Assembly (NCBI GenBank): GCA_024695445.1
Contig: JAILIG010000186.1
Location: 1 to 38,119 of the forward strand
Direction of reading: 5' to 3'
Source of the DNA: Oscillospiraceae bacterium
GTDB taxonomy: Bacteria > Bacillota > Clostridia > Oscillospirales > Ruminococcaceae
Length of the DNA: 38,119 nucleotides
This document shows, one piece after another, positions 6,697-15,186 of this stretch. Position 1 is the stretch's first letter; every line of letters begins with the position of its first letter. The notes beneath the pieces are model-generated. The model had not been told where the DNA came from, ran no database searches, and worked only from the letters and a program-made list of their open reading frames with translations. Both the position numbers and the translations under genes were made by a program.

Positions 6697-7464
6697 TCAT
6701 TTCAGCTCAACACGGAACAGCCTTGCGGCGTTTTCCGCGGTGATGCGGCACATTTCTTCTGTCGTGACGCCCTTTTCCCGCGCCATGACGGCAGCAGTCT
6801 CGGTCAGCATCGTGCTGTCACAGCGCTGCCCGCGGTACGGAACCGGCGCCATGTACGGGCAGTCCGTTTCCAAAAGCAGCCGGTCCGCCGGAACCGCCCG
6901 CAGTGCCGCGAGCGGCTTCTTCGCGTTTTTGAAGGTAATGACGCCCGTGAAGCCGATATACAGCCCCATCGCCAGCACCTCCGCTGCCGTCTCCGCAGAG
7001 CCGGGAAAGCAGTGCATTACGCCCTCCAGAGGCGCAAACTCCCGCAGCAGCTCCAGCATATCGCCGATCGCGTCGCGGCAGTGCAGAATGACCGGCAGAC
7101 AAAGCTCCTTTGCGAGCGCGAGCTGCTCCCTGAGGACGCGCCGCTGCAAATCGCGGTCGTAGCCCTCGTAGTGATAGTCCAGCCCGATCTCCCCGACGGC
7201 CCGCACGGACGGATGCTGCGCCATTTTCCGCAGCCGCTCCAAATAATCCGGTTCGGGGGACGGGCATTCCGGATGCACGCCGACTGCCGTGACAATCAGC
7301 TCCGGGAACTGCTCCGCCAGCGCGATACTGTCCGCGGCATTCGCGGTATCCGTCGCGCAGACCATGAGCTTCACGATGCCCTTTTCCGGAAAAGACGAGA
7401 GCAGTGTCGTCCGGTCGGCGTCAAATGCCTCGTCCGTATAGTGAGAATGACTGTCAAAAATCAT
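6697..7464 (-). CDS. tatD: TatD family deoxyribonuclease
   Basis: A metal-dependent hydrolase of the amidohydrolase-fold TatD family, 255 residues, the usual length. Family members act as 3'-5' exonucleases or deoxyribonucleases in DNA repair. Visible motifs in order are DSHSH at residues 4-8 (metal ligands), GVHPE, VGEIGLDYH, ILHCRDA, VMHCFPG and LLETDCPYMAPVPYRG near the end. These cover all the expected ligand positions. An AAAGGAG site lies 13 bases before the chosen ATG, slightly far, but no better start exists and the DSHSH motif must be near the N-terminus. It is the first gene of a two-gene unit. Confidence 0.93.
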   Translation of the reverse strand: MIFDSHSHYTDEAFDADRTTLLSSFPEKGIVKLMVCATDTANAADSIALAEQFPELIVTAVGVHPECPSPEPDYLERLRKMAQHPSVRAVGEIGLDYHYEGYDRDLQRRVLREQLALAKELCLPVILHCRDAIGDMLELLREFAPLEGVMHCFPGSAETAAEVLAMGLYIGFTGVITFKNAKKPLAALRAVPADRLLLETDCPYMAPVPYRGQRCDSTMLTETAAVMAREKGVTTEEMCRITAENAARLFRVELK

Positions 7465-7552
7465 GTCTTTGACGGGGCTCCTTTCCGTTCATAGTTTATT
7501 CATAGATTATTGAGAAAATCTGCTATTATTCCGCGGCAAAAAATGATATACT

Positions 7553-7638
7553 GATTCCGTAATCATGATAAATAATACCTCTCTACCTAATCTGTGAACG
7601 CACGGCTGCTTGAGCAACAGCCGTGCGTTCCTTTTTTT
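7553..7638 (+). ncRNA. Possible short RNA with orphan terminator
   Basis: A TATACT -10-like box at 7547-7552 (with no convincing -35) is followed 45 bases later by a perfect hairpin and seven Ts on the plus strand. No plus-strand gene lies upstream to need this terminator. A ten-codon ORF without a ribosome site lies inside. A short plus-strand RNA is possible, but the promoter is weak. Confidence 0.25.
7596..7638 (+). terminator. Strong hairpin with T-run
   Basis: GAACGCACGGCTG pairs with CAGCCGTGCGTTC, then CTTTTTTT on the plus strand. On the minus strand the same hairpin lies 18 bases past the azlD stop but has only a weak T-run, so it may serve both strands. Confidence 0.7.
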
Positions 7639-7655
7639 GCCCGGATTTACGCCGT

Positions 7656-7955
7656 TCAGAGCAGCAGGCCGGTAAGGTAAGCCGCAAGCGAGGCGGCCAG
7701 TGCAACCGCGATCAGCGGCAGCCCGAAGAAGGCGAGACACAGCGCGGCAGCCGTACCGGCCAGTGCCGTCAGGACACTTCCGGTGCTGTAAAAAATCGCC
7801 GGAATCGTCATCGCGCTCAGCACGGCATAGGGAATATAGTAGAGGAAGCTCCGCAGAAAGCGTGAGCGGATTTTTTTGCGAAAAAATCCAAACGGAACCG
7901 CACGGATCAGATAGGTCACGCCCGCCATCACGGCGATGTAAACGGTGTGATTCAC
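7656..7955 (-). CDS. azlD: AzlD branched-chain amino acid exporter subunit
   Basis: A small hydrophobic protein of 99 residues with about four membrane segments, starting NHTVYIAVMAGVTYLIRAVP, which fits the AzlD family. AzlD forms with AzlC an exporter of branched-chain amino acids in the cytoplasmic membrane. The start is GTG at 7955, overlapping the azlC stop in GTGA. This was chosen over longer frames because only this start gives the family length. A GAAAGGGGG site lies just upstream inside azlC. Expression is therefore translationally coupled to azlC. Confidence 0.88.
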   Translation of the reverse strand: MNHTVYIAVMAGVTYLIRAVPFGFFRKKIRSRFLRSFLYYIPYAVLSAMTIPAIFYSTGSVLTALAGTAAALCLAFFGLPLIAVALAASLAAYLTGLLL

Positions 7956-8680
7956 GGCCGGCCCCCTTTCTCCGCGGCGTCCTCCTCCGGACGCGGGAAC
8001 AGCAGCGCCGCCGCGGCCGCAGCCGTCACTGCACAGAGGATGACCGCAAAGCCCTCGGAGAGCGCGGGGAGCAGGTATCTGCAAAGAACGCTCAGTGCGG
8101 CAGCCGCCAGCACCGTGCAGAGGATTGCCCGGTCTTTTCTCGCAGGAGGCACGATGATCGCAAGGAACATCCCGTAAAGCAGGATGCCGAGCGCTGCCGT
8201 CACAGAAGCCGGAAGCAGTGATCCGGCAAATGCGCCGAGAAAGGTCCCCAGCACCCAGCCGGTCATGGAAATCAGAGTCATGCCGAACAGGTACGGCGGT
8301 TCGAGCGCGCCCTCCTGCGCCGCACAGACGCCGAAGATCTCATCGGTGATGCCGTGGGCGCCGAGCAGACGCTGCGGCAGCCGGAACCGCGGGCTGCATT
8401 TCTGCGAAAGAGAAAGCGCCATCAGCGCATAGCGGATGTTGACGGTCAGCTGCACGAGCGCCATTTCCGCGAGCGTGCCGCCCGCCGCAATGACATTGAC
8501 GCCGGCTGCCTGTCCCGCAGAGGTCAGGTTGAGCAGAGAAATCAGTGTTGCTTCGAATACACTCATGCCGACGCGCACTGCCATGATGCCGAAGCCGAAC
8601 GAGACAGACAGGTATCCGAGCCCGATCGGCAGACCGTGCAGCAGGCCGCGCCGGAAAAAGTGCGGTTGTGTATCAGTCAT
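7952..8680 (-). CDS. azlC: AzlC branched-chain amino acid exporter
   Basis: The large subunit of the AzlCD exporter, 242 residues, with multiple membrane helices. The AzlC signature is visible near the N-terminus as a GLPIGLGYLSVSFGFGIMAV stretch, followed by SLLNLTSAGQAAG and VNIRYALMALSLS. The AHGITDEIFGV segment around residue 110 is also typical. The role is efflux of leucine-type amino acids or analogues at the cytoplasmic membrane. The start has AAGGAG seven bases upstream. It follows folD by 57 bases without a clear terminator, so it may be part of a long operon with folD, lgt and the M16 genes. Confidence 0.92.
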   Translation of the reverse strand: MTDTQPHFFRRGLLHGLPIGLGYLSVSFGFGIMAVRVGMSVFEATLISLLNLTSAGQAAGVNVIAAGGTLAEMALVQLTVNIRYALMALSLSQKCSPRFRLPQRLLGAHGITDEIFGVCAAQEGALEPPYLFGMTLISMTGWVLGTFLGAFAGSLLPASVTAALGILLYGMFLAIIVPPARKDRAILCTVLAAAALSVLCRYLLPALSEGFAVILCAVTAAAAAALLFPRPEEDAAEKGGRP

Positions 8681-8737
8681 GAGGTTACTCCTTCGTCCCC
8701 TGCCGCGGCAGCGGACAGATCGTGTGCCGGGTACGGG

Positions 8738-9586
8738 TTATTCCGCGGCATTCCTGGCGGCGGTAAGGGTGTTGCGCATGAGAATGGCGCGTGTCATCGG
8801 GCCGACGCCGCCCGGCACGGGCGTAATGGCGGACGCCTTCGCGGCGACCTCCTCATAGCAGACATCGCCGCAGAGCTTGCCCGCAGCGTCGCGGTTCATG
8901 CCGACATCAATGACGACAGCCCCCTCCTTGACCATATCCGCGGTGACAAAGCCCGCCTTGCCGACGGCCGCGACGAGAATATCCGCCTGACGCGTCTGCG
9001 CGGCGAGATCCTTCGTTCTGGAATGGCAGATCGTGACGGTGCCGGAGCGGTGCAGCAGGAGCATGGCCATCGGCTTGCCGACGATGTTGCTTCTGCCGAT
9101 GACGACGCAGTGCTTTCCGGCAATCTCAATGCCGGAAGCGTCCAGCATCTCGATGACGCCGGCGGGCGTGCAGGGCAGAAACTGGAAATCGCCGATCATG
9201 ATGCGGCCGACATTTTCCGGGTGAAACGCATCCACATCCTTTGCCGGCGAGATCGCGTGCAGAACGGTCTGCTCGCAGATCTGCTTCGGGAGCGGGAGCT
9301 GCACCAGAATGCCGTTGACGCTGCTGTCCGCATTGAGTCTGTCAATCAGTTCGAGCAGCTCTGCCTCGGTCGTCTCCTCCGGCAGCGCGTATTCATAGGA
9401 GCGGAAGCCGCACTCTGCGCAGTCCTTCTCCTTGTTGGAAACATAGACGCGGGATGCGGGGTTGTTGCCGACCAGCACCACCGCGAGGCCGGGATTTTTG
9501 CCCGCTGCCCTGAGCTTTTCGACCTCTGCGCGGACTTCTGCCTTGACATTTGCGGCAATCTTCTTGCCGTCGATGATCTGTGCCAT
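8738..9586 (-). CDS. folD: FolD methylene-THF dehydrogenase/cyclohydrolase
   Basis: The bifunctional NADP-dependent 5,10-methylenetetrahydrofolate dehydrogenase and methenyl-THF cyclohydrolase, 282 residues, full length. It interconverts one-carbon folates in the cytoplasm. Motifs: YVSNKEKDCAE with the catalytic Lys, NGILVQLPLP, KDVDAFHPENVG, PCTPAGV, GRSNIVGKPMAMLL (Rossmann dinucleotide site), CHSRT, VIDVGMN and the C-terminal PGGVGPMTRA. All hallmark residues are present. Start: GGAGGTAATTACAG precedes ATG. A gap of 89 bases with one hairpin separates it from lgt. Confidence 0.96.
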   Translation of the reverse strand: MAQIIDGKKIAANVKAEVRAEVEKLRAAGKNPGLAVVLVGNNPASRVYVSNKEKDCAECGFRSYEYALPEETTEAELLELIDRLNADSSVNGILVQLPLPKQICEQTVLHAISPAKDVDAFHPENVGRIMIGDFQFLPCTPAGVIEMLDASGIEIAGKHCVVIGRSNIVGKPMAMLLLHRSGTVTICHSRTKDLAAQTRQADILVAAVGKAGFVTADMVKEGAVVIDVGMNRDAAGKLCGDVCYEEVAAKASAITPVPGGVGPMTRAILMRNTLTAARNAAE

Positions 9587-9616
9587 CTGTAATTACCTCC
9601 GTATTTGAAAATCTGT

Positions 9617-9643
9617 CCGGCTGACCGCAGAACGGCCAGCCGG
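9617..9643. terminator. Hairpin between lgt and folD
   Basis: CCGGCTG pairs with CAGCCGG. The T-run (GTTTTTG) lies on the plus-strand side; on the minus strand, the direction of both genes, only ACAGATTTT follows. It is probably a weak or partial terminator between lgt and folD. Confidence 0.4.
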
Positions 9644-9675
9644 TTTTTGTCTGAAAGCTGTTTGCAGCCCTGCGC

Positions 9676-10920
9676 TTACGACTCTGCTTTGCCGTCGGCA
9701 TCCGCCGCGCCGGTCAGGGCGTCCTTTGCGGATTCTGCGGCATCGCTGACGGCCTCTTTTGCTGCATCCGTTACGGATTCTGCCGCATCGCTGACCGCTT
9801 CTTTTGCGGATTCCGCCGCGTCACTGACCGCGTCCTTTGCTGCATCCGTTACGGATTCCGCCGCATTGCTGACGGCTTCTTTTGCGGATTCTGCCGCATC
9901 CTTTGCGAGCAGGACATCGGTTTTCTCCTCGTCGGGGCTGATCTGCGCCTTTTTGCGGGAGCGCTTTGCCTCATATTCTGCCGCCTTGCGGTCGGCCTCC
10001 TCGAGCAGCGCCCTGGATTCCGCCGTCTGCGCATAGAGCTGATAGTCACTGCCCATGCGCTTTGCGCGGCTCAGTCCGACGAACAGCAGCACCAGCGCCG
10101 CGGTCACGGAGACCAGCGCGACGGCCTGCGAAATCTTGACCGTGCCGAGATAGAGTGAATCCGTGCGCAGACCTTCGATGAAGAATCTGCCGGCACCGTA
10201 CCAGATGACATACATCAGGAAGATCTGGCCGTCAAATTTCCGCCACTTCTTCGAGACAAAGTGCAGCAGCAAAAAGCCGAGCAGACACCACATGGATTCG
10301 TAGAAGAAGCAGGGGTGAACGGTCTCGTTTGAGACCACGGAACCGTCGGCATAGTTGCGGGCGATCCAGGTCTGGATCCTGCCGCTGGACATTCCGAAGA
10401 TATTGTCCGTGTTGCCGCCGAAGGCCTCGTGATTCATGAAATTGCCCCATCTGCCGATGCACTGGCCGATCAGGAAGCCGAGCGACACGACATCGAGCAT
10501 CGGGAGCAGACGCACCTTGCGCAGCTTGCAGACGACCGAACCGACCAGCAGCGCACCGATGATGCCGCCGTATATCGCAAGCCCGCCGCTGCGGATATTG
10601 AAAATGGATTTCCAGTCACCGGCATAGCTGCTCCAGTGGAACGCGATGTAGTACAGCCGCGCACCGATGATGCCGCCGATCACGCCGCCGATCACGCCGT
10701 CAATCGCCCGGTCGGGATCCAGACCGAAGCTGCGCATCCGGCTGAAACCGTAGACCATTGCCAGCAGCATACCCGCCGTAATCAGCACGCCGTACCAGGT
10801 CACGGTCAGCCCGAAGAGCGTGAATGCCTCGCTGTGTACGCGCAGGTCGAGGCCGAGGCGCGGGAAGACGATCTGATCCTGTTCCAGAGCGCCGACAGTT
10901 TGGAAAAGTACAGGGAACAT
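9676..10920 (-). CDS. lgt: Lgt prolipoprotein diacylglyceryl transferase, long tail
   Basis: This membrane enzyme transfers diacylglycerol from phosphatidylglycerol to the lipobox Cys of prolipoproteins. The family signature GRWGNFMNHEAFGG is intact (Arg157, Asn160, Asn163, Glu165), as are YGGIIG and the C-terminal RFFIEGLRTDSL segment. The enzyme proper ends near residue 300. Unusually, about 110 extra residues follow: a basic stretch (RKAAEYEAKRSRKKAQ) and then 26-residue repeats built on DAAESAKEAVS and AAESVTDAAK, predicted to be long amphipathic helices resembling LEA or apolipoprotein repeats. Lgt proteins are usually 260-300 residues; this one has 414. The ribosome site is weak (GAAAGG, 13 bases before ATG). 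Lipoprotein substrates occur in this same window. Confidence 0.94.
   Translation of the reverse strand: MFPVLFQTVGALEQDQIVFPRLGLDLRVHSEAFTLFGLTVTWYGVLITAGMLLAMVYGFSRMRSFGLDPDRAIDGVIGGVIGGIIGARLYYIAFHWSSYAGDWKSIFNIRSGGLAIYGGIIGALLVGSVVCKLRKVRLLPMLDVVSLGFLIGQCIGRWGNFMNHEAFGGNTDNIFGMSSGRIQTWIARNYADGSVVSNETVHPCFFYESMWCLLGFLLLHFVSKKWRKFDGQIFLMYVIWYGAGRFFIEGLRTDSLYLGTVKISQAVALVSVTAALVLLFVGLSRAKRMGSDYQLYAQTAESRALLEEADRKAAEYEAKRSRKKAQISPDEEKTDVLLAKDAAESAKEAVSNAAESVTDAAKDAVSDAAESAKEAVSDAAESVTDAAKEAVSDAAESAKDALTGAADADGKAES
9698..9895 (-). repeat. 78-bp tandem repeats in lgt tail
   Basis: Two full and one partial 78-bp units encode the 26-residue DAAESAKEAVS.../AAESVTDAAK... repeats of the Lgt tail. 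The second and first units differ at very few residues. Confidence 0.75.
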
Positions 10921-10971
10921 AGTGAAATACCAGCCTTTCGTTTGTGATCTGAAAACCGCAGCTGCGGAGTA

Positions 10972-12240
10972 TCAGCAGGGATCAATGACCGCAAGACAGA
11001 CACGGTCCGGACGGAGCCGTTCTGCTGTCAGGGCTTCTGCCTCCGCCGCGGTCAGAGCGGGGAGCAGCGCCGTCACCGCATAGGGTGAGGACAGTCTGCG
11101 GAGCATGGCGTCGGTCATCGCCTCCGCTGCCGCCGCAGGGGAATTTGCCGAGAGGATCGCGTCGCCGTAAGCGGCCCGCTTGAGCGCCGCAAAGCGCTCC
11201 CCGTCGATGCCCTCCCGCCGGACGCGGGCGATCTCGGCCGTGAGGGCGTCCCGCACCGCCTCCGGTGCATCGGATTCGCCCTCTGCCATCAGCACAAACC
11301 AGCTTTCGCCGGTAAACGCGCTGACGGAGAATGTATCGTTGATGAGCCCCTCCGAGAGCATCCGCTGACAGCACGGAGAGGACGGTCCGGCAATGTAATC
11401 CAGCACCAGCTCGCCGAGCAAGGTCTGGCGCAGCAGCGCCTCCCCCGTGACGGGCGGGCTCTTGAAGCCGACCGCAAACTGCGGCTTGCTGACGGTCATG
11501 CGCTCGCGCACCTCCTGCCGGAACACGGTCTCCGGCTCGCGGACGGGCTCCGTAACGGTCTGCACGGGCGGCAGAATCTGCACGGTGCGGTCTGCGATCT
11601 CCAGCACCTCCTCCGCCGTCAGATTGCCCGCGCAGCAGAGCACGAGGTTTGACGGGTGATAAAAGGCGCGGTGACACTGATACAGCAGCTCCGGTGTGAT
11701 GTCCTGAATGCTGCGGAGCGTGCCGGCGACATCGCAGCGCACCGGATGCCGGTGAAACAGCCCCTCAAGCAGCAGGAAGAAGATGCGGTCCTCCGGCGAA
11801 TCCAGCGAATACTCGTGGATTTCCTGCGCGATGATCGGGCGTTCCTTTTCGAGCGATTCCGCCGTGAAATACGGCCTCTGCACGAAGTCGAGCAGCAGCG
11901 CGAGCGCCTCCGCAAACCGCTGCTGTGCGGAAAAGTAATAGACCGTGCGGTCAAACGCGGTGTAGGCGTTGTCCGAGGCGCCGAGGCGCGTGAACTTCGT
12001 CACGGCATCGCCGTCGGCACTGTCATAGAGCTTGTGTTCGAGGAAATGCGCCGTGCCGGCGGGCAGCGAGACGGACCTGCCGTCCGCGGTAAACTGCCGG
12101 TGAACCGAGCCGAAGCGCACGCCGAGCAGCGCGGACGCCGTATGGAAATCGGGCTGCTCCGCGATGCAGACGGTCAGGCCGCTTTTGTGCGTGACGGTCA
12201 TGCAGCGGTCGCCGGTAACGGGATCGGTGAGAATGTTCAT
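10972..12240 (-). CDS. M16 family zinc metallopeptidase (YmfH-like)
   Basis: A 422-residue M16 peptidase with the inverted zinc motif HFLEH at residues 65-69 and the distal acidic ligand region AQEIHEY (Glu140/Glu143), so it should be catalytically competent. LEKERPIIAQEI and the AFYHPSNLVLCCAGN segment are typical of the family. The ATG overlaps the stop of the upstream M16 gene (ATGA), which indicates translational coupling. In other Firmicutes an active and an inactive M16 protein are likewise encoded side by side (ymfF/ymfH), and M16 family members can form two-subunit peptidase chambers. The substrate is unknown; it is probably cytoplasmic because no signal peptide is seen. Confidence 0.9.
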   Translation of the reverse strand: MNILTDPVTGDRCMTVTHKSGLTVCIAEQPDFHTASALLGVRFGSVHRQFTADGRSVSLPAGTAHFLEHKLYDSADGDAVTKFTRLGASDNAYTAFDRTVYYFSAQQRFAEALALLLDFVQRPYFTAESLEKERPIIAQEIHEYSLDSPEDRIFFLLLEGLFHRHPVRCDVAGTLRSIQDITPELLYQCHRAFYHPSNLVLCCAGNLTAEEVLEIADRTVQILPPVQTVTEPVREPETVFRQEVRERMTVSKPQFAVGFKSPPVTGEALLRQTLLGELVLDYIAGPSSPCCQRMLSEGLINDTFSVSAFTGESWFVLMAEGESDAPEAVRDALTAEIARVRREGIDGERFAALKRAAYGDAILSANSPAAAAEAMTDAMLRRLSSPYAVTALLPALTAAEAEALTAERLRPDRVCLAVIDPC

Positions 12241-13514
12241 TCCGCGTCCTGCCCCCCTTCCTCCGTGCCGCAGAGCCGGTAAACGGCGCTGAGCCGGAGC
12301 CGGTTTGCCGCCGCCCGGAGCTGTTCATCCGTTACGGCGCGGAGCCTGCCGAGCCATGCCGCCGGATCGTAGGGAATACCGGCACGGTGTGAGGCGGAAA
12401 CCGCCTTGGCGATGCCGCCGGCACTGTCCAGTGCGGCCGCCGCCGAGAATTCCTCATAGAGCTTGCAGGCGCCGGGCAGTCCGGGCGGGTAGTCTCCGGT
12501 TTGCAGCGCAGTGATCTGCGCCCGGATGGCCGCCTCTGCCGCCTGCTCCGTACCGGGACGGACGCCGCACTCGATCATCAGCACCTGCTTTGCCGCCGAA
12601 AACGAGGCGGTGCAGTCATAGCAGAGGCCGAGCTGTTCGCGCACATTTGCAAACAGCAGCGAGTCGCCCGTACCGGAAAGCATCCGGCAGAGCAGTGTCA
12701 TGACATCGCGGCCGGCGCGGTCATACTGATAGGTCAGAATCAGTCTCGACTGCGTCATGTCCATTTCTTCCGTCACAGTCTGCACGGTCTGACGCAGCGG
12801 AGAGGGTGCCGAAAAGGATACGCTCTGCGGCGCACGCGGGATGCCGGAAAACGCTGCTGTCAGCCGCTCGCGCAGAAGCGGTTTTTCCGCGGGCAGAACG
12901 GCGATCAGATCAACCGGCGCCGTACACAGAACCTCCTGCCAGATGCGGAAGCAGTCTGCGGCAGTCACGGCTTCGGCCGCCGGCCGGTTTCCCTGCGGCG
13001 GAATCGCGGCGGGCTCGCCGGCAAAGGCAATTTCCGTTGCGCGGCGGAGTGCAAAGGCGCGTTTGTCGTTGACAGCCGCGTCAATGTCGTCGAGCAGATT
13101 CTGCCGGCAGATGCGGAAGCGCTCTGCATCAAAGGCGCCGTTTGCCGCGTGCGGGCGGAGCAGGCAGCCCAGCACGAGTGAGAGCATCTCCTCCGTGACG
13201 GATTCGCCGTTCATCGCGTAGGCGTCGTCCAGCCATGAGGCGGAAAAATACAGATCGGCCGCGTCGCCGCAGAGGTGCAGCGAGCCGGGAAAATCCGCCG
13301 CATAGAGCGAATCGAGCTGCGCGGAAAGCGCACCGGGCGCCGGATAATCCGCAGAGGAGCCGGTCAGCAGATCGGTCAGAAGCGCGTGGACGGGCGCGGT
13401 GTTTTCATCGCGCCGCAGCGCAAAGTGCAGCGAAAGCAGACACCCGCGCAGCTTGCTGTCACAGACCTCGGTGCAGCGCACGCCGTTTGCGATTTCCGCA
13501 GTTTCCAGCCGCAT
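12237..13514 (-). CDS. M16 family protein lacking zinc motif (YmfF-like)
   Basis: A 425-residue M16-fold protein without the HxxEH zinc site: the equivalent N-terminal region reads SLHFALRRDENTAPVHALLT. The second half keeps M16 features such as SRLILTYQYDRAG and LLFANVREQLGLCYD, the substrate-binding R..Y-type element. It is therefore probably the non-catalytic partner of the downstream M16 peptidase. ATG 13514 was chosen because AAGGAGGT lies six bases upstream; a start 33 bases further up lacks a site. It is the first gene of the long minus-strand operon and has a clear promoter. Confidence 0.88.
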   Translation of the reverse strand: MRLETAEIANGVRCTEVCDSKLRGCLLSLHFALRRDENTAPVHALLTDLLTGSSADYPAPGALSAQLDSLYAADFPGSLHLCGDAADLYFSASWLDDAYAMNGESVTEEMLSLVLGCLLRPHAANGAFDAERFRICRQNLLDDIDAAVNDKRAFALRRATEIAFAGEPAAIPPQGNRPAAEAVTAADCFRIWQEVLCTAPVDLIAVLPAEKPLLRERLTAAFSGIPRAPQSVSFSAPSPLRQTVQTVTEEMDMTQSRLILTYQYDRAGRDVMTLLCRMLSGTGDSLLFANVREQLGLCYDCTASFSAAKQVLMIECGVRPGTEQAAEAAIRAQITALQTGDYPPGLPGACKLYEEFSAAAALDSAGGIAKAVSASHRAGIPYDPAAWLGRLRAVTDEQLRAAANRLRLSAVYRLCGTEEGGQDAE

Positions 13515-13555
13515 ATCCGCACCTCCTTCTGTCCGCTGTTCCTGCATACAGAACT

Positions 13556-13584
13556 ATTATACCATATTATGCAAAAAAACGCAA
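13556..13584 (-). promoter_or_regulatory. Promoter of the M16-lgt-folD-azlCD unit
   Basis: Minus strand: TTGCGT, 17 bases, TATAAT. It lies 42 bases upstream of the first M16 start. No other clear promoter was found for the downstream genes. Confidence 0.78.
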
Positions 13585-13668
13585 TGGGCAAGCGCAAGAG
13601 AATGCGGAATTCCAAATCAGGAGTGCGGAGCTGTTCCGCAGATACGCGATGATCGGAAGCGCCCGGCC

Positions 13669-13698
13669 TTGACACCCTGCGCTGCACCGTGCTATAAT
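13669..13698 (+). promoter_or_regulatory. Promoter of decarboxylase gene
   Basis: TTGACA, 18 bases, TATAAT. It is divergent from the M16 promoter. Confidence 0.78.
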
Positions 13699-13766
13699 AA
13701 ACCCGGTACAGCATCCCGACGGCGGGGCTCTGACACCCGTCCGCCACCGGAAAGGAGGGCATCCGC

Positions 13767-15119
13767 ATGGAGACGCCGATTTGTGATTTTGCACGAAAAT
13801 ACGCAGAAAGCGGCAGCACCCGGCTGCATATGCCGGGGCACAAGGGCAGCGGCCCTCTGGGCTGTGAGGCCCGCGACCTGACCGAAATCGAAGGCGCGGA
13901 CAACCTCTCCGCACCGGCCGGAATCATTGCGGAGAGCGAGCGGAATGCGTCGGCGCTCTTTGGCTGCCCGACTTATTATTCCGTGGAGGGCTCCTCGCTC
14001 TGCATCCGCGCCATGCTGTATCTCGCGGTGCTGCACGCGGCGCATCTCGGCAGAAAACCGGTCATTCTTGCGGCGAGAAATGCGCACCGCACCTTTCTGA
14101 CCGCGGCCGTGCTGCTCGGCTTTGAAACCGTCTGGCTGCCGCCGTCCGGTTCCTATCTGCGGACGGAGCTTTCGCCGGAGACTCTGCGGGACGCGCTGGA
14201 TGCACTGACGGAACCGCCCGCCGTGCTCTGGCTGACCTCGCCCGATTATCTGGGGAATCTTGCGGACATCCGCGCCGCCGCGGAAATCTGTCATGAGCGG
14301 GACATTCTGCTGCTGACGGACGCCGCGCACGGGGCATATCTGCGCTTTCTGCCGGAGTCGCTGCACCCCGCCGATCTCGGCGCAGACCTCTGCTGCACTT
14401 CGGGGCACAAAACGCTCCCCGTCCTGACAGGCGGGGCATATCTCCACTGCGCGCCGAACCTGCCGGCGCACCTCGCAGAGCGTGTCCGGACGGCGCTGTC
14501 GCTCTTTTCCTCGACCAGTCCGAGCTATCTGATTCTGCAATCGCTGGACGCCTGCAACGCGGAGCTGGAAACAGCATTTCCCGCAAAAATCAGGACAATC
14601 TTGCCAAAGCTGGACGCCGTGCGCACGGCACTGACGGCGGCGGGCTGGGCGCTCTGCGGCGGCGAACCGATGAAGCTGACGCTGCTGCCGAAATCCCGCG
14701 GGTACACCGGCACAGAGCTGGCAGAAATTCTGCAAAAAGCCGGAATCTACGCGGAATTTGCGGATCCGGACTACCTTGTGCTGATGCCCTCGCCGCACAA
14801 CAGGGCCGCGGATCTTCGGCATCTGACGGAGCTGCTCTGCGCTCTGCCGCGGCGTCCCGCGGTGACGGAAACGCCCCCGCCGCTGACGGTTCCGGCGCGT
14901 GTCTGCACGCCGCGGGAAGCGATGTTCTCGGAGGCGGAGCGTCTGCCGCTGACGGCGTGTATGGGGCGCGTCTGCGCGGAGCTTGCTGTCAGCTGTCCGC
15001 CGGCGGTTCCGGTGGTCATGTGCGGGGAGCGGGTTGACGCGGGCGTCATGCGCGTACTGGAATATTACGGCATCCGGGAGCTGACGGTGCTGAAAGCCGG
15101 TACCGCCGGCTCCCAATGA
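13767..15119 (+). CDS. Orn/Lys/Arg decarboxylase family PLP enzyme
   Basis: A fold-type I pyridoxal-phosphate enzyme of 450 residues related to the SpeA/YaaO basic amino-acid decarboxylases of Gram-positive bacteria. Visible are RLHMPGHKG at residues 19-27, EGADNLSAP, EGSSLCIRAML (phosphate-binding region), LLLTDAAHGAYLRF with the cofactor Asp and His, and TSGHKTLPVLTGGAYLH with the Schiff-base Lys. Probable reaction: decarboxylation of arginine, lysine or ornithine for polyamine synthesis. Substrate choice cannot be read from the sequence. It is a little shorter than B. subtilis SpeA (about 490). Start: AAAGGAGG nine bases before ATG. It is monocistronic, ending in a palindrome and a repeat element. 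Confidence 0.88.
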   Translation: METPICDFARKYAESGSTRLHMPGHKGSGPLGCEARDLTEIEGADNLSAPAGIIAESERNASALFGCPTYYSVEGSSLCIRAMLYLAVLHAAHLGRKPVILAARNAHRTFLTAAVLLGFETVWLPPSGSYLRTELSPETLRDALDALTEPPAVLWLTSPDYLGNLADIRAAAEICHERDILLLTDAAHGAYLRFLPESLHPADLGADLCCTSGHKTLPVLTGGAYLHCAPNLPAHLAERVRTALSLFSSTSPSYLILQSLDACNAELETAFPAKIRTILPKLDAVRTALTAAGWALCGGEPMKLTLLPKSRGYTGTELAEILQKAGIYAEFADPDYLVLMPSPHNRAADLRHLTELLCALPRRPAVTETPPPLTVPARVCTPREAMFSEAERLPLTACMGRVCAELAVSCPPAVPVVMCGERVDAGVMRVLEYYGIRELTVLKAGTAGSQ

Positions 15120-15143
15120 CAAAAGCGCTCCGGTCAGCGCAAA

Positions 15144-15166
15144 GGCGGCGGACAATGTCCGCCGCC
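15144..15166. terminator. Palindrome after decarboxylase gene (left copy)
   Basis: GGCGGCGGAC/GTCCGCCGCC with an AAT loop, 24 bases past the stop codon, without a T-run. An identical 23-base copy lies at 15405-15427 on the other side of a repeat element. Confidence 0.6.
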
Positions 15167-15186
15167 TCGGCTTGTCGATCAACCCG

